DNA from: CALOFP01 sp942492635
Lineage (GTDB): Bacteria; UBP6; UBA1177; CALOFP01
DNA length: 64,000 nt
Assembly: GCA_942492635.1 (NCBI GenBank)
Contig: CALOFP010000002.1
Location: forward strand, 186,001-250,000
Direction of reading: 5' to 3'
Made by a program: the position numbers and the translations under genes. Positions 55,374 through 64,000 of the stretch are shown here, in pieces (position 1 is the first letter of the stretch; each line of letters opens with the position of its first letter). Below the pieces are notes generated by a model, which had not been told where the DNA came from, did not search any database, and saw only the letters and a program-made list of their open reading frames with translations.

Positions 55374-55640
55374 TTACTTTCTGAGACCAAGAGATTTGAT
55401 AAGTTTAGAGTATCTTTCAAAACTATTTTTCTTCACATAGCCGAGAAGTCTCTGTCTCTTTGCAACGAGCTTAAGAAGACCAAGTCTGGAGTGGTTGTCC
55501 TTCTTGTGGGTCTTGAAGTGCTCAGTAAGTGTCTTAATGCGGTGAGTAAGTATTGCAACCTGAACTTCCGGAGATCCCGTATCTGTCTCATGTGCTCTGT
55601 ATTCGCCTATAAGTTCGGTCTTTTTTTCCTTTTCAATCAT
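55374..55640 (-). CDS. rpsO: 30S ribosomal protein S15
   Basis: An 88-residue S15 that binds 16S rRNA early in 30S assembly. [40 protein letters not shown] and [15 protein letters not shown] match the family throughout. AGGAGG ribosome site. It has a strong promoter upstream and leads the rpsO-pnp-dut unit. Confidence 0.97.
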   Translation of the reverse strand: MIEKEKKTELIGEYRAHETDTGSPEVQVAILTHRIKTLTEHFKTHKKDNHSRLGLLKLVAKRQRLLGYVKKNSFERYSKLIKSLGLRK

Positions 55641-55700
55641 TGCTTCGAATTCCTCCTAAATACATATAAATTCTATCATTTCAAAACAATACTGTGAGAG

Positions 55701-55728
55701 ATTATACGACAGAAGAAGGTAATGTCAA
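55701..55728 (-). promoter_or_regulatory. Strong sigma-70-type promoter of rpsO-pnp-dut
   Basis: On the minus strand TTGACA (55728-55723), 16 bases, TATAAT (55706-55701): both boxes are perfect consensus. The leader is about 55 bases. Confidence 0.85.
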
Positions 55729-55769
55729 CAAAATTTGTCTTTGAAGGATTTTGCGGTTAAATAGTTTAG

Positions 55770-56402
55770 TTAATACAATGACGTAGCTCGGTTTGGCTCT
55801 CGGAGCAGTACTCCCTTTCTGATCCCTTTGAGTGAGTTTGAAAGGAATATCTCACCCCGATTGATGAATTCTTCAGATAACGATTTTTCAATGACTTCGA
55901 TTCCCCTGAATCTGAGTAGGCTGATGAAATTCTGTCTACAAATTCCGTTAAGAATTCTACCGTCAGCCGGAGGGGTGTAGAACTTTCCCCTGGACTGAAC
56001 GAAAATGTTGGTGTGGTTGCCTTCAAGCACATCTCCGTTTCTTGAATCAACAAGGAGCAACTCTTCTCCGCCTTGAAATCCCATGTTCTGGAAAGGCCAT
56101 TTTTTGATGTCTCCGAGTGGCTTTTCGATGGGTAGAAACTTCAATTTAAGAGTTTTACTTTCAGCACTGTATGGTTCGACAGTAACTGAAAATCGATTTT
56201 GTTCGGGAAAGAAGATGATTCTACCCCTGAAAGATCCCTCATTATCTGTACACTTCTTGGAAAGCAGATGAAGAATCAACTCTCTGTCGAAGGTTCCTCC
56301 GAGGTTTTGAGAAAAATGCCTCATTCTTTCAATGTGCTGATCAAGCCATATGGGGACTCCGTCTTTTATCAGAAAAGTTGTGAAGACACCGTGATCAGAC
56401 AT
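55770..56402 (-). CDS. pabC: Aminodeoxychorismate lyase-like class IV aminotransferase
   Basis: A 210-residue PLP enzyme of fold type IV, most likely 4-amino-4-deoxychorismate lyase, which gives p-aminobenzoate. DHGVFTTFLIKDGVPIWLDQ and HIERMRHFSQNLGG start the chain; the PLP-region Glu/Asn step is VDSRNGDVLEGNHTNIFVQS, and GRILNGICRQNFISLLRFRG follows. It is shorter than usual (about 250-290) at the N-terminus. The start at 56402 lies within the last eight bases of pabB. The role is fixed mainly by the pabA-pabB context. Confidence 0.82.
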   Translation of the reverse strand: MSDHGVFTTFLIKDGVPIWLDQHIERMRHFSQNLGGTFDRELILHLLSKKCTDNEGSFRGRIIFFPEQNRFSVTVEPYSAESKTLKLKFLPIEKPLGDIKKWPFQNMGFQGGEELLLVDSRNGDVLEGNHTNIFVQSRGKFYTPPADGRILNGICRQNFISLLRFRGIEVIEKSLSEEFINRGEIFLSNSLKGIRKGVLLREPNRATSLY

Positions 56403-57819
56403 GTGAGAATGTCGCCTTTTTGAAGATGTTGTGAAATGACCTGGCTTTTGTAAGAGTCTCTTCGTACTCTGCATCTGGATTGGAATCGAGGGTGATTCCA
56501 CCTCCCACGAAGTAATAGAGGGTGTTTTTCATTCGCTGAACTGTTCGGATCGCGATGTTTAAGGAGATGTCCGTTCCGTAGCCGATCCAGCCGATTGAGC
56601 CGGTGTAGACATTTCTCTTGTATCTTTCGAGTTCTGCGATAAGTTCCATTGACCGCACTTTCGGAGCTCCGGTAATTGATCCTCCGGGAAACATTGATGC
56701 AAAAAGCTCAGTCCTCGATTTTTCTCCAAGACGTCCTTCGATCAGCGAGTAAAGATGGTGAAGAGTGTGAAATGTTTCGATAGATGCATGCTGTTTAACC
56801 TTTACCGATCCCAGCTCGGCAACCTTTCCTATATCGTTTCTTATGAGGTCCACGATCATGGATAGTTCGGCTCGGTCTTTTTCGCTGTTAATCAGCTGCT
56901 TTCTGAGAAGAGTGTCCTGTTCCTTTGTCTTTCCTCTGCCGATGGTACCTTTTATCGGGTAACTTCTTACTTTATTGTTGTGGAGAGTAAAAAAGCATTC
57001 CGGAGATATGGAGAGAATTTCAAGGTGGTCTAAGTTGAGGTATGCGGAGAAATCAACCGGGTTTTTATGGAGATATCGTGTAAAAAGTTCTGGAGAGGGG
57101 AGCGTACACTCCATGCTGAGCGGGTATGTGAAATTTACCTGGTAGACATCCCCAGCTCTGATGTAGTCTTGAATCGTTCTGATCCTTTCAAGATATTCAC
57201 TGCGGGTGATGTGGGATTTGATTTCGACATTCTCTTCTATTTCCTCCGGGTAGACACCTTTTTGGGACACGGATGAAAGTTCATCCGCTACTGCCTTTTC
57301 TCTCTCTTCAACGGAATGGGTTGAAAGATTTGTGTCGAGAAGAACAAGAGACAGTTCTCCATTTAAATGGTCCTCGATAATGAACGTGTCCGAAAAGGTG
57401 AAGAAAAAGTCAGGGACGTAGAACAGTTCCTCCTGGGAAAGATCGATCTTTTCAAAATGACGAAGAGCGTTGTACGAGACGTACCCGCTCCAGAGACCGT
57501 TGTAGGGCGGAGGTAGGATTTCGTGTCCATCAACAGGTGCTGTAAAAAGATGGAAAGCTTCCTTGAAGCTGCACTTCCAAGTGATTTGAGGAACTTTATC
57601 TCCTTCCACTATCAATTTTTCGTTCCGGTAGGAAATTGTGAACAGAGGGTCGTGTGAGTAAATTGAAAATCTGCCCAGATAGTCTCTGTGGTTCAGGCTT
57701 GCCAGAAAGGATCTGCCCTTTTTTTTTCCTGTAAGATGGGAGAACTCCTTCAAAGAGATCTTCTCAAGAGGTTTTCTGACTATTCGCTTTATCTTCAAAG
57801 AGTTGAAAAAGTGCTTCAT
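56395..57819 (-). CDS. pabB: Aminodeoxychorismate synthase component I
   Basis: A 474-residue chorismate-using enzyme that, with the PabA amidotransferase, makes aminodeoxychorismate for folate. The C-terminal chorismate-binding domain has YLERIRTIQDYIRAGDVYQV, FSAYLNLDHLEILSISPECF, PIKGTIGRGKTKEQDTLLRK, ELSMIVDLIRNDIGKVAELG and MFPGGSITGAPKVRSMELIA. The IKGT and PGGSITGAPK patterns are typical of PabB rather than TrpE, and no tryptophan genes are near. ATG at 57819 is eight bases from GGAGG; an earlier ATG at 57834 has no ribosome site. Confidence 0.9.
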   Translation of the reverse strand: MKHFFNSLKIKRIVRKPLEKISLKEFSHLTGKKKGRSFLASLNHRDYLGRFSIYSHDPLFTISYRNEKLIVEGDKVPQITWKCSFKEAFHLFTAPVDGHEILPPPYNGLWSGYVSYNALRHFEKIDLSQEELFYVPDFFFTFSDTFIIEDHLNGELSLVLLDTNLSTHSVEEREKAVADELSSVSQKGVYPEEIEENVEIKSHITRSEYLERIRTIQDYIRAGDVYQVNFTYPLSMECTLPSPELFTRYLHKNPVDFSAYLNLDHLEILSISPECFFTLHNNKVRSYPIKGTIGRGKTKEQDTLLRKQLINSEKDRAELSMIVDLIRNDIGKVAELGSVKVKQHASIETFHTLHHLYSLIEGRLGEKSRTELFASMFPGGSITGAPKVRSMELIAELERYKRNVYTGSIGWIGYGTDISLNIAIRTVQRMKNTLYYFVGGGITLDSNPDAEYEETLTKARSFHNIFKKATFSHV

Positions 57820-57847
57820 CTGAGAAGCCTCCATGGTGTTTTCGAGT

Positions 57848-58419
57848 TTAGGCGTTTTCGAGAAAGTTGTCTATGAGAATGTCTCCGTGCTGACTCAGAA
57901 AAGATTCCGGGTGATACTGTACACCTTCGAGATTCGGAAACTTTCTGTGGCGGAGCCCCATAATGACTCCTTTCATGTTTCGGGCAGTAACTTCAAGGTG
58001 GGATTCGTCTATAGACGATACGACAAGAGAGTTGTACCGGGCGCACTTGAACGGTGACGGCAGAGAGCGATGGATTCCACTGTTTGTATGGGTAATCTTT
58101 TCGCTCTTCCCGTGAACCGGGTTGTCCGGAATCACGGTACCTCCGTGAAGGTGTGCCATCAGCTGCATTCCGAGGCACACTCCCAGAACGGGGAGACGTT
58201 CTCCATAGTAGTTCATGGCTTCTACGGAGAGAGCCGAGTCTTCGGGCCGTTTCGGACCGGGCCCGATTATTACATGTGAATAATGGCGTTTTTTTAATTC
58301 CGCCATTGTGATTTCGTCGTTCCGGAATACATCCACAGAAGCGTCCCTGGAACCTACAAGCTGGTAGAGGTTGTAGGTGAAACTGTCGTAGTTGTCTATT
58401 ATTAACACTTTTCTTGTCA

Positions 58420-58420
<1 letters not shown>
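57848..58420 (-). CDS. pabA: Glutamine amidotransferase, component II
   Basis: A 190-residue class I amidotransferase that supplies ammonia to PabB. LIIDNYDSFTYNLYQLVGSR at the start, the nucleophile Cys in LGVCLGMQLMAHLHGG, and the His-Glu pair in GVQYHPESFLSQHG. Sequence alone does not separate PabA from TrpG; the operon points to folate. Its ATG overlaps the guaB stop by one base. Confidence 0.92.
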
Positions 58421-59904
<1,484 letters not shown>

Positions 59905-59928
59905 TCAATGAAAAAATAAATTGGCATT

Positions 59929-59956
59929 ATTCTATTGAGCGAGTTTTGATTGTCAA
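59929..59956 (-). promoter_or_regulatory. Sigma-70-type promoter of guaB-pab operon
   Basis: On the minus strand TTGACA (59956-59951), 16 bases, TAGAAT (59934-59929). It gives a short leader of about 30 bases, so no riboswitch is expected. Confidence 0.75.
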
Positions 59957-60041
59957 CTAATAAAGATTTTTTTTCATTTTTTTCTTTTACATGGTAACCA
60001 CACGCTAATACTAGGGAAAATTTTGAAAATATAAAATTTAC

Positions 60042-60070
60042 TTGACAAGTGATATTTGCCCCGGTATTAT
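60042..60070 (+). promoter_or_regulatory. Sigma-70-type promoter of rplM-rpsI
   Basis: TTGACA (60042-60047), 17 bases, TATTAT (60065-60070), about 45 bases before the rplM start. Confidence 0.8.
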
Positions 60071-60114
60071 GACCCTCGCTTTTTTTTGCTAATTGTAAAG
60101 AAAGAAGGAAGGGC

Positions 60115-60546
60115 ATGGAACTCACAAGATACACAAGAAAAGAAGATGTGCAGCATAAGTGGTTCGTGGTCGACGCTGAAGGAATGACCCTCGGCCGTAT
60201 CGCGACGAAAATTGCAGACGTATTGCGTGGAAAGAACAAGGCAAACTATACTCCTAACGTTGACTGCGGTGACTATGTTGTTGTTGTCAATGCGGACAAA
60301 GTGAAACTTTCAGGAAAGAAATGGGAACAGAAAATGTACTACAGCTATTCCGGCTACCAGAGTGGACTCAAGGAGTTTACTGCCGAGAAGATGGTACAGA
60401 GACATCCTGAGCATCTTGTTCAGCACGCTGTAAAGGGAATGCTTCCCAAGAACAAGCTTGCCAGACAGGTTCTTAAGAAGCTGAAAGTTTACGCTTCGGC
60501 TGAGCATCCCCATCAGGGACAGTCTCCTGAAAAGTTGGAAATTTAG
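60115..60546 (+). CDS. rplM: 50S ribosomal protein L13
   Basis: A 143-residue L13, an early assembly protein of the large subunit. [40 protein letters not shown] and [20 protein letters not shown] are family hallmarks. AAGGAAGGG ribosome site. Followed by rpsI after 19 bases. Confidence 0.97.
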   Translation: MELTRYTRKEDVQHKWFVVDAEGMTLGRIATKIADVLRGKNKANYTPNVDCGDYVVVVNADKVKLSGKKWEQKMYYSYSGYQSGLKEFTAEKMVQRHPEHLVQHAVKGMLPKNKLARQVLKKLKVYASAEHPHQGQSPEKLEI

Positions 60547-60565
60547 ATCATAGTAGGAGAGATAA

Positions 60566-60952
60566 ATGGAACAGTGGTATGCTACAGGAAAAAGAAAAAC
60601 TGCAGTTGCTAGAGTTTTTCTTCGTCCTGGAAACGGCGAAATGAAGGTGAATGGAAGAAGCGTTGAAAACTACTTCTGCATTGATACCAACATTCAGAAG
60701 ATTTACGCTCCTTTTAAGGTTGGAAAAGCTGAGAAGAAATTCGATGCTCTCGTAACAGTTTGTGGTGGTGGAATCGCTGCTCAGGCTGAGGCTGTGAGAA
60801 ACGGAATTGCCAAGGCACTCGTTGATTTCGATGCCGAGCTCAGACCCGAACTCAAGAAAGAGGGTTTCCTCAGAAGAGATGCCCGTATGAAAGAAAGAAA
60901 GAAATACGGACAGAAGGGCGCAAGAGCAAGATTCCAGTTCTCAAAGAGGTAG
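60566..60952 (+). CDS. rpsI: 30S ribosomal protein S9
   Basis: A 128-residue S9. ATGKRKTAVARVFLRPGNGE at the start, VCGGGIAAQAEAVRNGIAKA in the middle, and the basic tail KKYGQKGARARFQFSKR, which reaches the ribosomal P site. Same operon as rplM. Confidence 0.97.
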   Translation: MEQWYATGKRKTAVARVFLRPGNGEMKVNGRSVENYFCIDTNIQKIYAPFKVGKAEKKFDALVTVCGGGIAAQAEAVRNGIAKALVDFDAELRPELKKEGFLRRDARMKERKKYGQKGARARFQFSKR

Positions 60953-60992
60953 GATCCCTCTTTTTTGGAAGAGAGTTCTTTATGTTTGTTTG

Positions 60993-61015
60993 CCCCCTCA
61001 TTACGAGGGGGTTTT
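60993..61015 (+). terminator. Terminator of rplM-rpsI
   Basis: CCCCCTC pairs with GAGGGGG across ATTAC, followed by TTTT. It ends only 20 bases before the metK start, so metK is read by leakage or by a promoter not obvious here. Confidence 0.8.
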
Positions 61016-61035
61016 CCCTTATTTAGGAGGTGCAT

Positions 61036-62199
61036 ATGAGCGACAGATGTTTCACCTTTACTTCCGAGTCTGTAACGGAAGGACATCCTGACAAGGTTGC
61101 TGATCAGGTATCGGATTCAATCCTTGATGCTCTGGTTGAACAGGATAAGTACTCAAGGGTTGCCTGTGAGACATTCATCACTACGGGACTTGTCGTCGTC
61201 GGTGGAGAGATAACCACTAAAGGCTATGTCGACATTCCCAACATCGTAAGAAACACCATAAAGGAAATCGGATATGTCGATACCGAACATTGCGGTTTTG
61301 ACGCTGAGACTTGCGGTATACTTACTACTATTGACAAACAGTCTCCCGACATTGCACAGGGTGTTAATGCCGGAGAGGGTATGTATAAGGAGCAGGGTGC
61401 GGGAGACCAGGGGCTCATGTTCGGATACGCTACCGATGAAAATGAAGATTTCATGCCGACTCCGATCAACCTGGCTCACCAGATTTGTCATAAGCTGGCA
61501 GAAGTCAGGAAGAATGGATCAGTTCCATTTCTTCTTCCCGACGGAAAATCTCAGGTGAGTGTCCGTTACGAAGGAATGCATCCTGTTGCAGTCGACAAGG
61601 TTGTCGTCAGCTCTCAGCACACAGTTCATGCCCGTTACAGTGACATAAAGGAAGCGATAATCGAGAAGGTCGTAAAGGCAGTTGTTCCGGAAAATCTTCT
61701 TCATGATAAGACAGAGTATCTCATTAATCCGACCGGTAAGTTTGTCATCGGAGGTCCTGTAGCTGATGCCGGACTTACAGGAAGAAAGATAATTGTCGAT
61801 ACATATGGCGGATGGGGAAGACACGGTGGTGGAGCTTTCTCAGGAAAGGATCCTTCGAAGGTTGACCGTTCCGCCAGCTACATGGCTCGTTATATCGCAA
61901 AGAATGTTGTTGCTGCAGGTGTGGCCAAAAGATGTGAAGTTCAGATCGCCTATGCGATAGGCGTTGCAGAGCCCGTCTCCATATATGTGAATACATTCGG
62001 TACTGCCTCCTGTTCTGAAGAGAAGATAGAGAAGGCCATAAGAGATATTTTTGATCTCCGTCCCGCCGGAATTATCGAGCAGCTCGATCTTCTCAAACCT
62101 GTATACAAGAGAACCGCCGCATACGGTCACTTCGGAAGAGATGCCTTCTCCTGGGAAAAAACAGACAAGGCTGAAGATCTCAGAGGGCTTTGCCTTTAA
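61036..62199 (+). CDS. metK: S-adenosylmethionine synthetase
   Basis: Makes S-adenosylmethionine from methionine and ATP. 387 residues. [20 protein letters not shown] is the ATP and Mg site, [15 protein letters not shown] the hexapeptide-like signature, [20 protein letters not shown] the P-loop-like signature. ATG at 61036 follows TAGGAGG; GTG at 61030 lies within the ribosome site. Supplies SAM for MiaB and CheR-type methylation. Only three bases separate its stop from the convergent HDOD gene. Confidence 0.97.
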   Translation: MSDRCFTFTSESVTEGHPDKVADQVSDSILDALVEQDKYSRVACETFITTGLVVVGGEITTKGYVDIPNIVRNTIKEIGYVDTEHCGFDAETCGILTTIDKQSPDIAQGVNAGEGMYKEQGAGDQGLMFGYATDENEDFMPTPINLAHQICHKLAEVRKNGSVPFLLPDGKSQVSVRYEGMHPVAVDKVVVSSQHTVHARYSDIKEAIIEKVVKAVVPENLLHDKTEYLINPTGKFVIGGPVADAGLTGRKIIVDTYGGWGRHGGGAFSGKDPSKVDRSASYMARYIAKNVVAAGVAKRCEVQIAYAIGVAEPVSIYVNTFGTASCSEEKIEKAIRDIFDLRPAGIIEQLDLLKPVYKRTAAYGHFGRDAFSWEKTDKAEDLRGLCL

Positions 62200-62202
62200 T
62201 TT

Positions 62203-63057
62203 TTAAAAGGATATCGTATTCTTTATCGACTGGAACTCATCTTCCGTTTTAAGGAAAAGGAGTTCCATCTCTTTTTCTTTTATCGGCATTTCATTTGCAA
62301 TCTCGTCCGAGGTCTGATATCGCAAGGTGTCTGCTCCAGTTCCGCATCCCGACAGCATGGCCGTTATATCCGCCATATGGATTATGTTGCAGAGCATTCT
62401 GTACTCCTTCGGAGAGTGGGCAGGTGTGTGGTGGAAAAGTGTTGCAACGCGGAATATTTCAGGAAGTTCCCAATGTGTTACAAGAAGGTAACCTGCTTCA
62501 ACGTGATTTATTCCGAGAATCTCTTTTTCGATGGCGAGGAAGTCGCACTCATCACGATCTTTAAGGATCGATAACAGCTCCTCTTCATGATCCTCGAGAA
62601 ACAGAGATAGGATGCTTTTTCCGATGTCGTGCATCAATCCGCATGTGTAGGCGGTACCCGGAGGAACAGGTGAGTCGATAATTGTTGCAAGCTCTCTAGA
62701 TGCTATTGCACTTTTTATGCTGTGCTCCCACAGTTCGTTCAATCCGCTCCTGTAACCGGCAAGAACTTTCTTAAGGTGGGTTGCAGCGCCCATTTCAAGT
62801 GCGAGAGTCACTATCAACCTTTCTCCCAATAAGGGAATCGCTTCTGCTACGGATGTTATCTGGCGGGAGAGGGAGAAGGCGGCACTGTTTACTATGGTGA
62901 GGAGACGTCCTGTAAGAATCGGGTCCATTTTTACTATTGATTCGATATCGGATTTTTTGTAACTTCCCGAGGCCATGATTGTAATGAGTCTGGATGCACT
63001 TTCCGGAAGGGAAGATATTTTTTTTACCGATTCGGCGACAACTTTTTTATAATCCAT
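62203..63057 (-). CDS. HDOD-domain protein in chemotaxis cluster
   Basis: A 284-residue HDOD protein: SASRLITIMASGSYKKSDIE, KMDPILTGRLLTIVNSAAFS, SVAEAIPLLGERLIVTLALE and GLMHDIGKSILSLFLEDHEE. The HD pair is kept, but family members seem to act as adaptors. Its start follows the cheD stop directly, so it is produced with CheD and CheB. It is distantly similar to the HDOD protein at 37346. Confidence 0.88.
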   Translation of the reverse strand: MDYKKVVAESVKKISSLPESASRLITIMASGSYKKSDIESIVKMDPILTGRLLTIVNSAAFSLSRQITSVAEAIPLLGERLIVTLALEMGAATHLKKVLAGYRSGLNELWEHSIKSAIASRELATIIDSPVPPGTAYTCGLMHDIGKSILSLFLEDHEEELLSILKDRDECDFLAIEKEILGINHVEAGYLLVTHWELPEIFRVATLFHHTPAHSPKEYRMLCNIIHMADITAMLSGCGTGADTLRYQTSDEIANEMPIKEKEMELLFLKTEDEFQSIKNTISF

Positions 63058-63546
63058 CTACAGCTCCCATATGCCTTTTGAAGGGTTAAAAAGAAGAACC
63101 ATGCCGCTTGTTATATCAAGGGTCACTGTTCTACTGATCGTGCCTCCAATATCCTCCTTATGAACAGTCAATCCGTATCCGGCAAGAATTCGCTTTGCCG
63201 CCTCCACATTCTTCTTCCCAATATTGAAAAAGTTGTTTTTATCCATGACTGAAGCCCCCCCGGCAAGTTTTATGTTGAGATATTTTTTGCTCAGGTTGCC
63301 GTTGTTTTTTTTCATTCTGGAAAGCAGCTCAGGGATAGCAGTGTCTGCAAAATATCCCGGTTTGTTTTTTCCCTTTGTTTTGTCCGTCTGCGAATTGTGG
63401 AGAGCTACATGTGCCATTGCCCCTGTGCCAGTCTCCTTATCGTAGAGAATGACGGCGATGCAGGAACCCAGAGCATAGGTTTTTATCGATCCGTTGGGGG
63501 TACTTGATATGCCAAGATCCCCTATGCCGAGAACAATATCCTTCAA
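63058..63546 (-). CDS. cheD: Chemoreceptor glutamine deamidase CheD
   Basis: A 162-residue deamidase that converts receptor Gln to Glu so that CheR can methylate it. The catalytic Cys and His are in TYALGSCIAVILYDKETGTG and AMAHVALHNSQTD, with the Thr/Ser later. GYFADTAIPELLSRM and LAGGASVMDKNNFFNIGKKN match the family. Its ATG overlaps the cheB stop by four bases. Confidence 0.92.
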   Translation of the reverse strand: MKDIVLGIGDLGISSTPNGSIKTYALGSCIAVILYDKETGTGAMAHVALHNSQTDKTKGKNKPGYFADTAIPELLSRMKKNNGNLSKKYLNIKLAGGASVMDKNNFFNIGKKNVEAAKRILAGYGLTVHKEDIGGTISRTVTLDITSGMVLLFNPSKGIWEL

Positions 63547-64000
63547 GATAAGGTGCCTCCGTTTTTTCTACCGCAAATTTTTACAAGTGTTCGACCTATA
63601 TCCTCAATATGGAGCATTTTGTCCGTTGCACCTAGATCGAAGGCCACCTTCGGCATACCGTATACAATTGAACTTTCCCTGTCCTGACCGAGGGTAACTG
63701 CGCCCCTCTTTCTCATTTCAAGAAGACCTTCAGCTCCGTCGCTTCCCATTCCCGTCAGGATAACACCTACACTTCTTGCCCCTACGGAATCGGCTACAGA
63801 TCTCATCATTACGTCTATGGAGGGACGATGCCCCTTAACCTTTTCCCCCTTGGATGATCTTACGAAGTAGGACGCTCCTCTTTTGATAACCTTGAGATGA
63901 AAATCTCCTGGTGCAACAAGGATTCTTCCTGCTACTATCTGATCGTTGTTTTCGGCTTCCTTTGCATCCATCATGCAGATTTGATCAAGCCGTTCGGCAA
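63543..64000 (-). CDS. cheB: Protein-glutamate methylesterase CheB (partial)
   Basis: The C-terminal part of the methylesterase domain that removes methyl groups from chemoreceptors. The frame stays open to the window end (AERLDQICMMDAKEAENND), so the gene starts outside; an ATG at 63974 is internal. GRILVAPGDFHLKVIKRG holds the active His region and GVILTGMGSDGAEGLLEMRK the Asp. QDRESSIVYGMPKVAFDLGA is also typical. The receiver domain is out of view. Confidence 0.93.
   Translation of the reverse strand, partial: AERLDQICMMDAKEAENNDQIVAGRILVAPGDFHLKVIKRGASYFVRSSKGEKVKGHRPSIDVMMRSVADSVGARSVGVILTGMGSDGAEGLLEMRKRGAVTLGQDRESSIVYGMPKVAFDLGATDKMLHIEDIGRTLVKICGRKNGGTLS

Noticed and set aside
60953..61035. 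Possible SAM riboswitch before metK
   Set aside because: The gap holds only the rpsI terminator and the metK ribosome site.

Overview
The window looks like ordinary chromosome of a Gram-negative, motile bacterium with a moderate GC content, probably from the deltaproteobacterial/Myxococcota side of the tree. The hints are outer-membrane-type lipoproteins with acidic Asp/Glu linkers and CDGKxCGDDGCGGxCG repeats, a small rpoZ-linked protein of a type I associate with Myxococcota, RNase J, rpsO-pnp-dut gene order, and dense c-di-GMP/chemotaxis signalling. The lineage is an inference from gene content only. I see no phage, insertion sequence, CRISPR array or plasmid gene.

Layout. 0-10 kb: end of an EamA transporter, a membrane-bound propeller/AraC regulator, and two tandem giant Cys-rich lipoproteins that share near-identical blocks. 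10-15 kb: a GH15 glucoamylase-like enzyme divergent from a compact gnd-zwf-pgl operon (complete oxidative pentose phosphate branch). 15-19.6 kb: a propeller diguanylate cyclase whose frame runs 125 codons beyond the first standard start, to an AUA codon behind a strong Shine-Dalgarno; and a PAS/receiver protein that looks like a decayed hybrid kinase. 19.7-28.4 kb: rfbB, then a tightly overlapping nine-gene minus-strand operon miaB-BFN-vanZ-pssA-unknown-nucleotidyltransferase-exbD-ftsB-like-diguanylate cyclase. 28.5-31.2 kb: rpoZ and three envelope or unknown genes. 31.3-41.5 kb: a chemoreceptor, a ResB/CcsA pair, an operon HD-GYP/HEAT/HDOD/gpsA/dapB and a double-HD protein. 41.6-48.9 kb: RNase J, a HAD phosphatase, a four-gene Hsp20-like operon, deoB flanked by two copies of a tRNA-Val/tRNA-Asp cassette, and mntP. 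48.9-64 kb: PP2C/cyclic-nucleotide protein and lytic transglycosylase, rpsO-pnp-dut, guaB-pabA-pabB-pabC, rplM-rpsI, metK, and a chemotaxis cluster cheB-cheD-HDOD cut by the window end.

How the parts work together. Two themes dominate: c-di-GMP and chemotaxis signalling (two GGDEF proteins, two HD-GYP proteins, two HDOD proteins, an MCP, CheB and CheD) and core housekeeping (translation, nucleotide, folate, lipid, pentose phosphate). Many genes overlap by 1-20 bases, so operons are easy to read. Recognisable sigma-70-type promoters are frequent and mostly have a 16-base spacer. Several starts were moved downstream of the longest reading frame because a Shine-Dalgarno site or promoter fixes them; these are noted per gene.
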